DNA from: Candidatus Aerophobota bacterium
Lineage (GTDB): Bacteria; Aerophobota; Aerophobia; Aerophobales; B3-G15
Length of the DNA: 7,861 bases
Assembly (NCBI GenBank): GCA_003648845.1
Contig: QMQA01000049.1
Coordinates: 1 to 7,861 of the forward strand
Reading direction: 5' to 3'
The notes under the pieces are model-generated. The model saw only the letters and a program-made list of their open reading frames with translations, did no database searches and was not told the DNA's origin. The translations under genes were made by a program, and so were the position numbers. This document shows positions 1-6,734 of this stretch, piece after piece; the stretch's first letter is position 1; the number at the start of each line of letters is the position of its first letter.

Positions 1-212
1 ATCTATCAGTATATTACCTGTAAGACAAATTTTGTCAAGAAAATTCAGGATTGATTTTGCAGAGAAAATGATTAGTTAAAGGTAGGTCTATAGCAAGATT
101 TCAAAAACTGGGGGATGGCAAGGGATAAAGGAGAGAGCAGGTTTAATCCTGTTTTGAAAAAAGTAGCCTGTCCCCTTTTTTTCCCCTTTTTTGCCTTTTT
201 CCTTGTTTGCTG
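1..212. other. Gene-free left edge with palindrome and repeat-like sequence
   Basis: I see no credible coding frame on either strand here. The stretch contains a perfect 6-1-6 palindrome at 24-36 (GACAAA-T-TTTGTC). It also has a pair of 8-base inverted arms, TTTCAAAA at 99-106 and TTTTGAAA at 152-159, enclosing a smaller CAGG/CCTG hairpin (138-151). A T/C-rich tract follows. Any gene to the left must end outside the window. The hairpin region could be a terminator for such a gene or a dispersed repeat; the sequence alone does not decide. Confidence 0.5.
99..206. repeat. Hairpin-containing repeat-like element with T/C-rich tract
   Basis: Nested inverted repeats (outer arms 99-106 and 152-159, inner arms 138-141 and 148-151) are followed by GTAGCCTGTCCCC at 163-175. 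Roughly 11-base units of C4 plus T6-7 follow at 172-193. On the minus strand the motif reads GGGGACAGGCTAC. From memory, unchecked, similar GGGGACAG-type words recur as intergenic repeats near REP-associated (Y1/IS200-like) transposases in several bacteria. No transposase is present here. Alternatively it could be an imperfect terminator for an upstream gene, because the stem lies just before T-runs. Confidence 0.3.
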
Positions 213-240
213 TTTACGGGACCAGCTTTTCAGATATAAT
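213..240 (+). promoter_or_regulatory. Predicted sigma-70-type promoter for the acetyltransferase gene
   Basis: A perfect -10 box, TATAAT, lies at 235-240. A partial -35, TTTACG (4 of 6 consensus bases), lies at 213-218 with a 16-base spacer. Transcription would start near 247, giving a very short leader before the GNAT gene. Confidence 0.5.
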
Positions 241-264
241 TGAGTAAAAGGTTGGTTGATAAAA

Positions 265-777
265 ATGGAAGAAGAGAGTGAAGATCTTCTGATAAGACGA
301 GTAAAAAAAGAAGAACTTCAGACTCTTATAAAGGTTTATCAATCTGCCTATAAGAAAGTGGAAAAGTACGCTTATAGAAGCGAAAATAAAATTAGAAGCT
401 ATCTGGAGTGGCTCTATACGAAAGAACCAGAAGGATTCTGGATTGCAGAAAAAGAGGGAAGGATAACAGGTTTTGCCTGTATACATACCAGCTGGGAAGA
501 TTACAGATGGGGAAGAACAGGTGAGTTGCACGAGATTGCCGTGCAGGAGGAATTACAGGGGAAAGGCATAGGAAAAAAGTTATTTAATACAGTTTTAAGG
601 TACGCCAGAGAAAAAAGGTGTAGATTTCTTTCTCTGTGGGTAGGAGAGGAAAACTGGCCGGCCCGTAACTGGTATCAAAAACTCGGTTTTAAAGAAAAAG
701 GGGGGTGGGGAGAGTGGGTGAGAATGAGAAAAGAGCTATCCCTCCCAAAGATTGAGAAAACGGATAAGAATCCGTGA
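265..777 (+). CDS. GNAT-family N-acetyltransferase
   Basis: This is a 170-residue single-domain protein, the usual size for a GNAT enzyme, which moves an acetyl group from acetyl-CoA to an amine. The core is clear: strand beta4 with ELHEIAV (residues 87-93), the acetyl-CoA pyrophosphate loop QGKGIG (98-103, matching Q/RxxGxG/A), and the motif-B region ARNWYQKLGF (133-142), typical of the RimI/PhnO-like group. The substrate cannot be read from sequence; the acceptor could be a protein N-terminus, an amino acid or a small amine. I prefer the ATG at 265. An in-frame TTG at 256 sits four bases after AAAAGG and would add three residues, but the predicted transcription start near 247 leaves little leader for it. 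The 3' end overlaps the convergent M20 gene by 42 bp. Family assignment is firm, start moderately so. Confidence 0.85.
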   Translation: MEEESEDLLIRRVKKEELQTLIKVYQSAYKKVEKYAYRSENKIRSYLEWLYTKEPEGFWIAEKEGRITGFACIHTSWEDYRWGRTGELHEIAVQEELQGKGIGKKLFNTVLRYAREKRCRFLSLWVGEENWPARNWYQKLGFKEKGGWGEWVRMRKELSLPKIEKTDKNP

Positions 778-1818
778 AAGAGTCTCTAATTCTTTTAGTG
801 AAATAGCCTCATGGTTAGAGTGAGCCACTGAGAGTTTGCCTGCTCCAAAAACTACACACCGAATTCCTTTTTGAAAAAGATTTTCAGCATCTGTCCAGCT
901 TGGCATTCCTCCTACCCGGGGTTCTTTCCCAACTACTTCCTTAAAAGATTGCCTTAAAAGTTTCACAATTTTAAGACGAGGGTCCACCTCAACCGGTGAA
1001 GTTATATCCCTGAAATTTACCTTTGCTCCAGTCCTCCAGGCTATGCCTTCTATCTCCTTAACCGCTTTATCAATATCTACCCCAGGGACAATACCAACAT
1101 CGGCCTGGAAAAAGCAGTGATGCGGAACCACCATTATATCTTCTCCTCCTTCGATTTTTCCAAGGTTTATCCATCCTCCCCGGGGAAAATGGGGATGGGT
1201 TAGTTTTAAAAATGTCATCTTTTCAAGTTGCCTGTAAACCTCTAAAGCTTTCAGAATAGCATTTTCTCCTTCGTGAGGTACTGAACCATGAACAGCTTTA
1301 CCCTCCACTTCAACCTCTATCTCTATTGCCCCGGCCTGAGATAGAGCAAGAGAAAGATCAGTTGGCTCAAGAACCACTCCCTCCCTGGCTTTTATATCGA
1401 GAAACCTGGATCCGAGAGCCTCTTCCTCCTCTCCTGAGGTAAAAGCTACCTGAGAGGGCGTTTCTGTCCTCTCCAGAGCTACCAGAAGGGATGCTATCTG
1501 TCCTTTAGGGTCTACCACCCCTCTTCCTACAAGATTTTCCCCTTCTATTCTAAGCCTGTAAGGTTGAGCATGAGCAAAAGCAGGGTAAGTATCTATATGG
1601 GTACAGAAAAGAGGTCCACCTTTTTTCCTTCTTCCTATAAGATTTGAAGAATATCCCGGGATTTTTTGTATCTCTATCTGGAATCCCACTTTTTCCAGGA
1701 ATGAAGATAAGAACTCGTGCAGTCTCTCCTCACTGCCGGTGGGAGTAGGAGTTTCCACAAGCTCTCGCAAAATTTCTATAATCCTTGCTTGCAAAACCGA
1801 GCTTTTGATTTTTTTCAT
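736..1818 (-). CDS. M20-family metallopeptidase/deacylase (ArgE/DapE-like)
   Basis: This 360-residue cytoplasmic hydrolase has no signal peptide. The two-metal site of clan MH is complete: H74 and D76 in CTHIDTYPA, the bridging D103 in GRGVVDPKG, catalytic base E130 and ligand E131 in TSGEEEE, E151 in LEPTD, and a C-terminal histidine in AHSNHEAI (H333 by alignment with ArgE). The inserted lid/dimerisation domain begins near 165 and contains VHGSVPHEGENAI (176-188). Family members release acyl groups or cleave small peptides (acetylornithine deacetylase, succinyl-diaminopimelate desuccinylase, LysW-amino acid hydrolase, dipeptidases). Motifs do not separate these, and no biosynthetic partner genes lie nearby. 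Next to an amino acid importer, peptide or acyl-amino acid breakdown is a reasonable guess. The start is supported by AAGG eight bases upstream. It is transcribed divergently from livG. Confidence 0.85.
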   Translation of the reverse strand: MKKIKSSVLQARIIEILRELVETPTPTGSEERLHEFLSSFLEKVGFQIEIQKIPGYSSNLIGRRKKGGPLFCTHIDTYPAFAHAQPYRLRIEGENLVGRGVVDPKGQIASLLVALERTETPSQVAFTSGEEEEALGSRFLDIKAREGVVLEPTDLSLALSQAGAIEIEVEVEGKAVHGSVPHEGENAILKALEVYRQLEKMTFLKLTHPHFPRGGWINLGKIEGGEDIMVVPHHCFFQADVGIVPGVDIDKAVKEIEGIAWRTGAKVNFRDITSPVEVDPRLKIVKLLRQSFKEVVGKEPRVGGMPSWTDAENLFQKGIRCVVFGAGKLSVAHSNHEAISLKELETLSRILIRFLNLWEG

Positions 1819-1837
1819 CTTAATATCCTTATTTTCA

Positions 1838-1898
1838 AAGTTAACTTAAACCGGGTGCAAGGTCAAGTGGTTGACTTTTGTTAATTTTAAATTATTTT
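1838..1898. promoter_or_regulatory. Divergent promoter region with dyad over shared -35 sites
   Basis: An inverted repeat, GTCAA-GTGG-TTGAC (core 1862-1875, extending imperfectly to 1859-1878), places a -35-like TTGAC on each strand. Rightward, TTGACT at 1871-1876 is followed after 16 bases by TATTTT (1893-1898), a plausible promoter for livGFHM. Leftward, TTGACC (complement of 1861-1866) is followed after 17 bases by the weak TAACTT (complement of 1838-1843), toward the M20 gene. The dyad could also be an operator controlling both directions. This is motif reading only. Confidence 0.4.
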
Positions 1899-1936
1899 TA
1901 TGGGTAAATGTGCATCCATTTGCAAGAGGGAGAAAA

Positions 1937-2686
1937 ATGTTAGAGGTAAGAGAGCTTGAGAAAAGCTTCGGGGGAGTCAAAGCTGTAGATAAATGCTCCC
2001 TTAGAGTAGAGGAGGGCTCCATCACCGGTCTTATTGGACCCAATGGAGCAGGAAAAACCACTGTTTTTAATTTAATCAGCGGAGTTTACAAACCAGATGC
2101 AGGAGAAATCTGGTTTTTAGATGACCGAATTGATGGATTACCTTCCCATGAGATTGCCCGTAAATCTATTGCCCGGACTTTCCAGATTCCCAGAGAATTT
2201 AAAGAAATGACCGTTCTTGAAAATCTCATGCTGGTTCCCAAAAATCAACCTGGCGAAAACCTGTTGAACACCCTTTTTCGACCAGGCTATGTCAGGATTC
2301 AGGAAAAACAAATTATGGAAAAGGCTTTAAGTATACTGGAGTTCGTAGAGCTTATCCACCTCAAAGACGAGTATGCCAAGAATCTTTCTTCCGGGCAAAA
2401 AAAACTTCTTGAGCTGGCTAAAATACTGATGGCTGACCCCAGGATAATCCTTCTGGATGAACCGGGAGCAGGAGTAAACCCCACTTTAATGAAGAAACTG
2501 GTTGATAATATAGAAAGACTGCGTCAGGAAGGAATAACCTTCTTTCTTATTGAACACGACATGGACCTTGTCACCTATCTTTGTGACAGGGTAATTGTGA
2601 TGAATAAGGGGCGAAAAATGGCAGAAGGAACACCCCAGGAAATAAAGAAAGATAAAAAAGTTCTGGAAGCTTATCTGGGAGTGTAA
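1937..2686 (+). CDS. livG: Branched-chain amino acid ABC transporter ATPase LivG
   Basis: This is a 249-residue cytoplasmic ATP-binding subunit of a HAAT-type importer, matching the usual LivG length of about 250. In order: Walker A GPNGAGKT (34-41), Q-loop Q83 in ARTFQIPR, signature LSSGQ (150-154), Walker B IILLDE (170-175, catalytic E175) and switch histidine H207 in IEHDMD. The long insert between Q-loop and signature (about 100-145) and the C-terminal LEAYLG ending are typical of LivG. The open frame continues upstream to 1871, but the ATG at 1937 has GAGGGAG immediately before it (1926-1932) and starts at the conserved domain, so I use it. It is the first gene of livGFHM, with livF beginning two bases after its stop. 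The imported amino acid could be another small amide or urea-type solute. Confidence 0.93.
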   Translation: MLEVRELEKSFGGVKAVDKCSLRVEEGSITGLIGPNGAGKTTVFNLISGVYKPDAGEIWFLDDRIDGLPSHEIARKSIARTFQIPREFKEMTVLENLMLVPKNQPGENLLNTLFRPGYVRIQEKQIMEKALSILEFVELIHLKDEYAKNLSSGQKKLLELAKILMADPRIILLDEPGAGVNPTLMKKLVDNIERLRQEGITFFLIEHDMDLVTYLCDRVIVMNKGRKMAEGTPQEIKKDKKVLEAYLGV

Positions 2687-2688
2687 CC

Positions 2689-3396
2689 TTGGCAACAATA
2701 CTTAAGGTGGAGAATTTGCGAGGTGGATATGGAGAAACAGAAATTCTCCACGGGGTCTCCTGCAGGGTTGATGAGGGAGAAGTTGTTACCATTATAGGTC
2801 CCAACGGAGCAGGCAAATCTACTTTGATGAAGGCGATTCTGGGACTTTTAAAGCCTACCCAGGGTAAAATAATCTTCAAGAATCAGGATATAACCGGCAA
2901 AAGCCCCAATCAGATAGTGGCAGAGGGTATATGTTATGTACCACAGTCGGATAATGTATTCCCTTCATTAACTGTAGATGAAAACCTTGAGATGGGTGCC
3001 TTTATAAGAAGAGACGGCTTCCGAAAAAAAATGGAGGAGGTTTATCAAATATTTCCAGATTTAAAGGAAAAAAAGAAGGTTAAAGTTAAAAAATTAAGTG
3101 GGGGACAGCGGCAGATGGTAGCCATAGGAAGAGCCCTAATGCTGGACCCTGTTCTACTCCTTCTGGATGAGCCCTCAGCGGGACTTTCTCCAAAGTTAGT
3201 TCAGGTGATCTTTAATAAAATAATTAAGATAAATCAAAAAGGTGTATCCATCCTTATGGTAGAGCAAAATGCCAGAAAAGCCCTGATGATATCCCACAGA
3301 GGATATGTGCTTGTTATGGGACACAACAGATTTGAAGGCTCGGGTGAGGCTATCTTGAATAACGAGGAAATAGGCAAACTGTATCTGGGAGAATAA
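2689..3396 (+). CDS. livF: Branched-chain amino acid ABC transporter ATPase LivF
   Basis: This is the second ATPase of the importer, 235 residues, the normal size for LivF. Motifs: Walker A GPNGAGKS (37-44), Q-loop Q86 in YVPQSDNVFPSLTV, signature LSGGQ (136-140), Walker B LLLLDE (156-161) and VEQNARKAL (191-199). The last motif has glutamine (Q193) where most ABC ATPases have the switch histidine; this VEQN form is characteristic of LivF and is not a defect. LivG has a normal histidine, so one of the two ATP sites would be non-standard. The start is TTG at 2689, two bases after the livG stop, with GGGAG (2677-2681) seven bases ahead inside the end of livG, which points to translational coupling. 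Confidence 0.93.
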   Translation: MATILKVENLRGGYGETEILHGVSCRVDEGEVVTIIGPNGAGKSTLMKAILGLLKPTQGKIIFKNQDITGKSPNQIVAEGICYVPQSDNVFPSLTVDENLEMGAFIRRDGFRKKMEEVYQIFPDLKEKKKVKVKKLSGGQRQMVAIGRALMLDPVLLLLDEPSAGLSPKLVQVIFNKIIKINQKGVSILMVEQNARKALMISHRGYVLVMGHNRFEGSGEAILNNEEIGKLYLGE

Positions 3397-3423
3397 AAAG
3401 AGAAGAAGGGAAGAAAAGGTAGA

Positions 3424-4344
3424 GTGGAAATTACCTCAAGAATCCCACAACTGGTTGTATATGGTCTTGTCTCGGGAAGTATTATAACGCTGGGAGCAAT
3501 AGGACTTTCTTTAACGTATGGAATCCTCAGGTTTGCCAATTTTGCTCACGGCGATGTAATGGCTACGGGTGCGTTTCTGGCTTTTGCCTTCCTGGGTTTT
3601 TTCCAAGGGTTAAACCTTCCCTCCACCCCTTTTCATCCTCTATCCTTTGGTCTGCCTTTGTTGCTTGCCTTTATCCTGAGTATGATAGCAACAGGAGGGG
3701 TGGCCATCGGGATTGACAGGGTAATTTACAAAAGACTTCGTACCACCGGACGTATTACCCTTTTAATTTCCTCGGTAGGGGTAGCTTTTATACTGAGAAA
3801 CGCCCTCCAGTTTATCTGGGGACCTGATCCTCGCTATTACATAAAAAAAATCCAGATTGCCATCCGTATCCCGGGATTAGGAGTAAGAATAAAACCTGAT
3901 GAGATTTTTATCATAGCAGTTGCCAGCTGTCTTGTAATTTTTCTACATTTTTTCCTGACAAATACCCGGATGGGAAAAGCAATGCGGGCAACCTCAGACA
4001 ATATGGACCTTGCCCAGGTCTCTGGTATAGATACAGAGAACGTAATTAAGTGGACCTGGGCAATTGGGTCAGCACTGGCAGCTGCCGGGGGAGTTCTGGC
4101 GGGAATTGAAAACAAATTTATAACACCTAATCTGGGCTGGAATATGCTTCTACCTATATTTGCCGCCGTCATTCTTGGCGGAATAGGAAGCCCTTACGGT
4201 GCTATGCTGGGAGGGATGATAATCGGTCTCTCTGCAGAGATTTCCACTGCCTTTATCTCCACCTCCTATAAACCTGCAGTTGCCTTCATAATAATGGTGG
4301 TAATGCTGCTAATCAAACCAAGGGGACTTCTGGGAGAAAAATAA
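3424..4344 (+). CDS. livH: Branched-chain amino acid ABC transporter permease LivH
   Basis: This 306-residue inner-membrane permease is close to E. coli LivH in length. It has about eight hydrophobic segments, starting near residues 10, 45, 75, 108, 160, 210, 240 and 283. Family marks are GILRFANFAHGD (33-44) in the first conserved segment, the cytoplasmic coupling loop TRMGKAMRATSDNMDLA (181-197) that contacts the ATPases, the glycine-rich VILGGIGSPYGAMLGG (249-264) and the ending KPRGLLGEK. It should pair with LivM to form the translocation path. The start is GTG at 3424, four bases after AAAAGG (3414-3419); an AAGGG lies further up. It follows livF after 27 bases and precedes livM by three. 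Confidence 0.92.
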   Translation: MEITSRIPQLVVYGLVSGSIITLGAIGLSLTYGILRFANFAHGDVMATGAFLAFAFLGFFQGLNLPSTPFHPLSFGLPLLLAFILSMIATGGVAIGIDRVIYKRLRTTGRITLLISSVGVAFILRNALQFIWGPDPRYYIKKIQIAIRIPGLGVRIKPDEIFIIAVASCLVIFLHFFLTNTRMGKAMRATSDNMDLAQVSGIDTENVIKWTWAIGSALAAAGGVLAGIENKFITPNLGWNMLLPIFAAVILGGIGSPYGAMLGGMIIGLSAEISTAFISTSYKPAVAFIIMVVMLLIKPRGLLGEK

Positions 4345-4347
4345 AAA

Positions 4348-5379
4348 ATGGATGTATTTGCCGGTATTCTTAACTACGCGGTATTTTTTGCCATAACAGC
4401 GGGAATATTTGCGGTACTCTGTTTAGGGTTAAATATTCAATGGGGTTATACCGGACTTTTTAATATAGGTATTGCTGGATTTTATGCTATAGGTGCTTAT
4501 ACTTCTGCTCTTCTTTCTGGACCACCTCCCGGTCCTATGGACTGGAGGGTGGTGGGAGGGTTTCAGTTTCCCTGGCCGGTGGGATTTGTGGGAGCAGCCC
4601 TTGTAAGTGGACTGATTGCTTTTTTTATCGGGCTTCCCACCCTGAAACTAAAAGAGGACTACCTGGCAATTGCTACTATTGGTATAGCTGAGGTCATAAG
4701 GCTGGTACTTAAAAATGAAAGCTGGCTAACTAACTCCGTTTGGGGAATAAAGCATATCCCTGCCCCCCTTGCCTCCCCCATAGAAAAAGGTATAAGGTTT
4801 TTTCTGGAAGGAAATCCCCAGCTTCCCTCCTGGTTGCAAAGTTTATTGTCCAATGGTTACAACTGGTTTTACCTGGGACTTGTAATTTTTATTCTGGCAG
4901 CACTTTACTTGATAAGCGAGAAAATGATAAGATCTCCCTGGGGCAGGGTACTAAGAGCTATAAGGGAAGATGAGATAGCAACGGCAACTACCGGTAAAAA
5001 CATCTTCTGGTTCAAGATGCAATCTCTGGTCCTCGGTGCTATGATTATGGGAATGGCAGGAAGTCTGTATGCTCACTATGCCCGTTTTATCGATGCAAGC
5101 AGTTTTGAGCCATTTTTTGGAACTTTTCTAATCTGGGTCATGCTCATTGTCGGAGGAAGTGGTAACAATCTTGGAGCTATCGTGGGAGCATTTGTCATAT
5201 GGGGAGTTTGGGCAGGAACTGAATTTCTAACCTCTCAATGGGGACTGACCGGTTACAGGGCGGCAAGTCTGAGGATTATTTCAGTGGGGGTAATACTTGA
5301 AATTATTCTCATTATGCGTCCCAGAGGGATTCTGGGAGAAGAAAAAGTCGTCTCTTTAATTTTAAAAAGTAAAAAATAG
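4348..5379 (+). CDS. livM: Branched-chain amino acid ABC transporter permease LivM
   Basis: This is the second inner-membrane permease, 343 residues. Recognisable elements are LNIQWGYTGLFNIGIAGFYA (28-47), LPTLKLKEDYLAIATIGIAE (96-115), the ATPase-contact loop SPWGRVLRAIREDEIATATT (196-215), the IVGGSGNNLGAIVGA stretch (267-281) and the MRPRGILGE ending. These are standard for LivM. The long N-terminal extension seen in E. coli LivM (about 425 residues) is absent, as in many other bacteria. GGGAG (4332-4336) lies 11 bases before the ATG, a slightly long spacing, and the gene starts three bases after the livH stop. It is the last gene of the operon, with its stop at the foot of a terminator hairpin. 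Confidence 0.93.
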   Translation: MDVFAGILNYAVFFAITAGIFAVLCLGLNIQWGYTGLFNIGIAGFYAIGAYTSALLSGPPPGPMDWRVVGGFQFPWPVGFVGAALVSGLIAFFIGLPTLKLKEDYLAIATIGIAEVIRLVLKNESWLTNSVWGIKHIPAPLASPIEKGIRFFLEGNPQLPSWLQSLLSNGYNWFYLGLVIFILAALYLISEKMIRSPWGRVLRAIREDEIATATTGKNIFWFKMQSLVLGAMIMGMAGSLYAHYARFIDASSFEPFFGTFLIWVMLIVGGSGNNLGAIVGAFVIWGVWAGTEFLTSQWGLTGYRAASLRIISVGVILEIILIMRPRGILGEEKVVSLILKSKK

Positions 5380-5408
5380 GGGGAAGCAGTTATGCTTCCC
5401 CTTTTTTT
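5380..5408. terminator. Bidirectional intrinsic terminator between livM and livJ
   Basis: A perfect 9-bp stem, GGGGAAGCA (5380-5388) with TGCTTCCCC (5393-5401), closes a GTTA loop and is followed by seven T (5402-5408). On the minus strand the stem is followed by an A/T-rich run, complement of the A-rich end of livM, so it can also end livJ transcripts. livM stops at the left foot of the stem and livJ stops at 5411 on the other side. Confidence 0.9.
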
Positions 5409-5410
5409 CT

Positions 5411-6646
5411 TTACCGGGTGCTTACCTTTAGTATCTTTACAGTTTTTGCTCTACCTTCAAAGTTTTGCCAGATCTCTATCGCTCCTTCCACCACATCTCC
5501 ATTTTTATCAAAGGTAATTGGACCTGATGTTCCCTGATAGTTTATATCCACTCCCTTTTTTAAGAGCTCGAAGGCTCTGGAGAATTCATTGTAGGTAACT
5601 TCTTCTCCAGGTGGATTTGCTACAGCACGCAGATTATCCCTGATAGCTGTTCCCTGTTCCTCCTGAGTCATATCTAAAAACGAAGGTCCTGCCTTCTGGA
5701 TAGCAAGTGCGAGAAGGGCAAAGGCATCATAGCATTGAGCTCTAAAAGGAACAGTGGAAGGACCAAAAGCTTCCCGATAATCTTTTTCAAAAGTTTCAGC
5801 TACAGCTACCTCCAGAGCTCCTGGAGCTGTACCAAAAGTTCCCTCAATGTATTCTGCTGCTGGACCTCCAGCCACGGCTTCTCCTTTCATACCATCAGAG
5901 AAAAGATAAGTCCCCTCGTAACCTAATTCAACAGCCTGAACCAGCATTTTGTTTCCATCAACAGGATAGCCAATAAGATTTATAACACCTGGACCTTTAG
6001 CAATTGCCTTCTCTACCTCTCCCCTGTAGGATGGTTTATTCTCTTCATAAGGAACCATAGCCAGAACCTTTCCTCCCCCTGCTTCAAATTCTTTCTTAAA
6101 CACTTCAGCCAGTCCTTTGCCGTAAGGATTATTCACGTATATCACAGAGGCAGTTTTGTAACCAAGATCAAGAGCAAGTTTTCCCTGAACTACTCCCTGT
6201 AGAGCATCAGACACACAGGTTCTGAAGACAAAATCATCATCTTTAAGGTCAGTGAGCATAGGGGATGTGGAGGCAGGAGAGATAAGAACAACTCTTGCAG
6301 GAATAGTTAAACTGGAGGATGCGACAGTCACTCCACTGGATAAAGCTCCAATGATAGCTACTACCCTGTCCAGATTGATAAGTTTACTTGCTGCATCCCT
6401 ACCCGCTGCTGGAGCGGTAGCAGTATCTCTTATTACAAGTTCTACCCTCCTTCCCAGAACTCCTCCAGCCCTGTTTATCTGCTCAACAGCAAGTTTTGCT
6501 CCATTGACAATGGGAAGACCGTACGGGGCAAGACCACCTGTCAGGGCAAAAAGAGCGCCAATTTTTATAGGCTCCTGGGCTACTCCTGCAATAGTTGAAG
6601 CGAGTAAGAAAAGAAAAACCAATGTTAAAACAACTACTTTTTTCAT
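5411..6646 (-). CDS. livJ: Periplasmic amino acid-binding protein of the Liv/HAAT ABC importer
   Basis: This 411-residue solute-binding protein belongs to the Leu/Ile/Val-binding type (periplasmic-binding protein fold I). Residues 1-23 form a signal peptide: MKK, a hydrophobic stretch, then GVA before QEPIKIG. There is no lipobox cysteine, so a soluble periplasmic protein is expected. Family features are the start IKIGALFALTGGLAPYG (27-43), NGAKLAVEQINRAGG (48-62), the ligand-site region ISPASTSP (122-129), the second-lobe NNPYGKG (172-178) and GPITFDKNGD (375-384) near the end. It is somewhat longer than E. coli LivJ. Ligand identity is not readable. GAGGGAGG seven bases before the ATG (complement of 6654-6661) makes a strong start. 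It converges on livM and shares its terminator, and it is the last gene of a cluster with gcvH and two response regulators instead of being in the permease operon. Pairing with livGFHM is inferred from adjacency. Confidence 0.9.
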   Translation of the reverse strand: MKKVVVLTLVFLFLLASTIAGVAQEPIKIGALFALTGGLAPYGLPIVNGAKLAVEQINRAGGVLGRRVELVIRDTATAPAAGRDAASKLINLDRVVAIIGALSSGVTVASSSLTIPARVVLISPASTSPMLTDLKDDDFVFRTCVSDALQGVVQGKLALDLGYKTASVIYVNNPYGKGLAEVFKKEFEAGGGKVLAMVPYEENKPSYRGEVEKAIAKGPGVINLIGYPVDGNKMLVQAVELGYEGTYLFSDGMKGEAVAGGPAAEYIEGTFGTAPGALEVAVAETFEKDYREAFGPSTVPFRAQCYDAFALLALAIQKAGPSFLDMTQEEQGTAIRDNLRAVANPPGEEVTYNEFSRAFELLKKGVDINYQGTSGPITFDKNGDVVEGAIEIWQNFEGRAKTVKILKVSTR

Positions 6647-6734
6647 CAGTTTGCCTCCCTCTTTTTAAAATTTACCTCATCCTATACCTTCCAGGTTAAA
6701 ATAAGTATAATCACCTCCTTTCCTCATCTTTATC
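6647..6734 (-). other. gcvH-livJ spacer with unclaimed Shine-Dalgarno and 16-codon frame
   Basis: This spacer holds a full-length Shine-Dalgarno match, AAAGGAGGTGAT (complement of 6710-6721), that precedes no ATG, GTG or TTG at a workable distance. It lies inside a tiny frame (6677-6727, minus) starting seven bases after the gcvH stop and encoding MRKGGDYTYFNLEGIG, which itself lacks a good ribosome site. A -10-like TATACT (complement of 6704-6709) overlaps the area, but I see no convincing -35. The spacer may be a leader for livJ, a relic of a lost gene, or simply spacer. Confidence 0.35.

Noticed and set aside
1871..1936. Upstream extension of livG by 22 codons from a TTG
   Set aside because: The added residues resemble no LivG, the TTG is part of the likely -35 box, and the ATG at 1937 has a good ribosome site.
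3246..3273. LivF has glutamine (VEQN) where the switch histidine is expected
   Set aside because: This substitution is the normal form in the LivF family, so it is not a sign of an inactive or novel ATPase.
3837..4172. Long antisense open frame within livH
   Set aside because: It is fully covered by a strongly conserved permease gene, has no ribosome site or family motifs, and is a by-product of the codon composition.
6252..6668. Plus-strand open frame antisense to the start of livJ
   Set aside because: It mirrors the signal peptide and first lobe of a clear binding protein and shows no start signal or recognisable domain.
6710..6722. Plus-strand ATCACCTCCTTTC resembles the 3' end of 16S rRNA
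   Set aside because: Only these few bases match and nothing rRNA-like surrounds them; it is the complement of a Shine-Dalgarno sequence.
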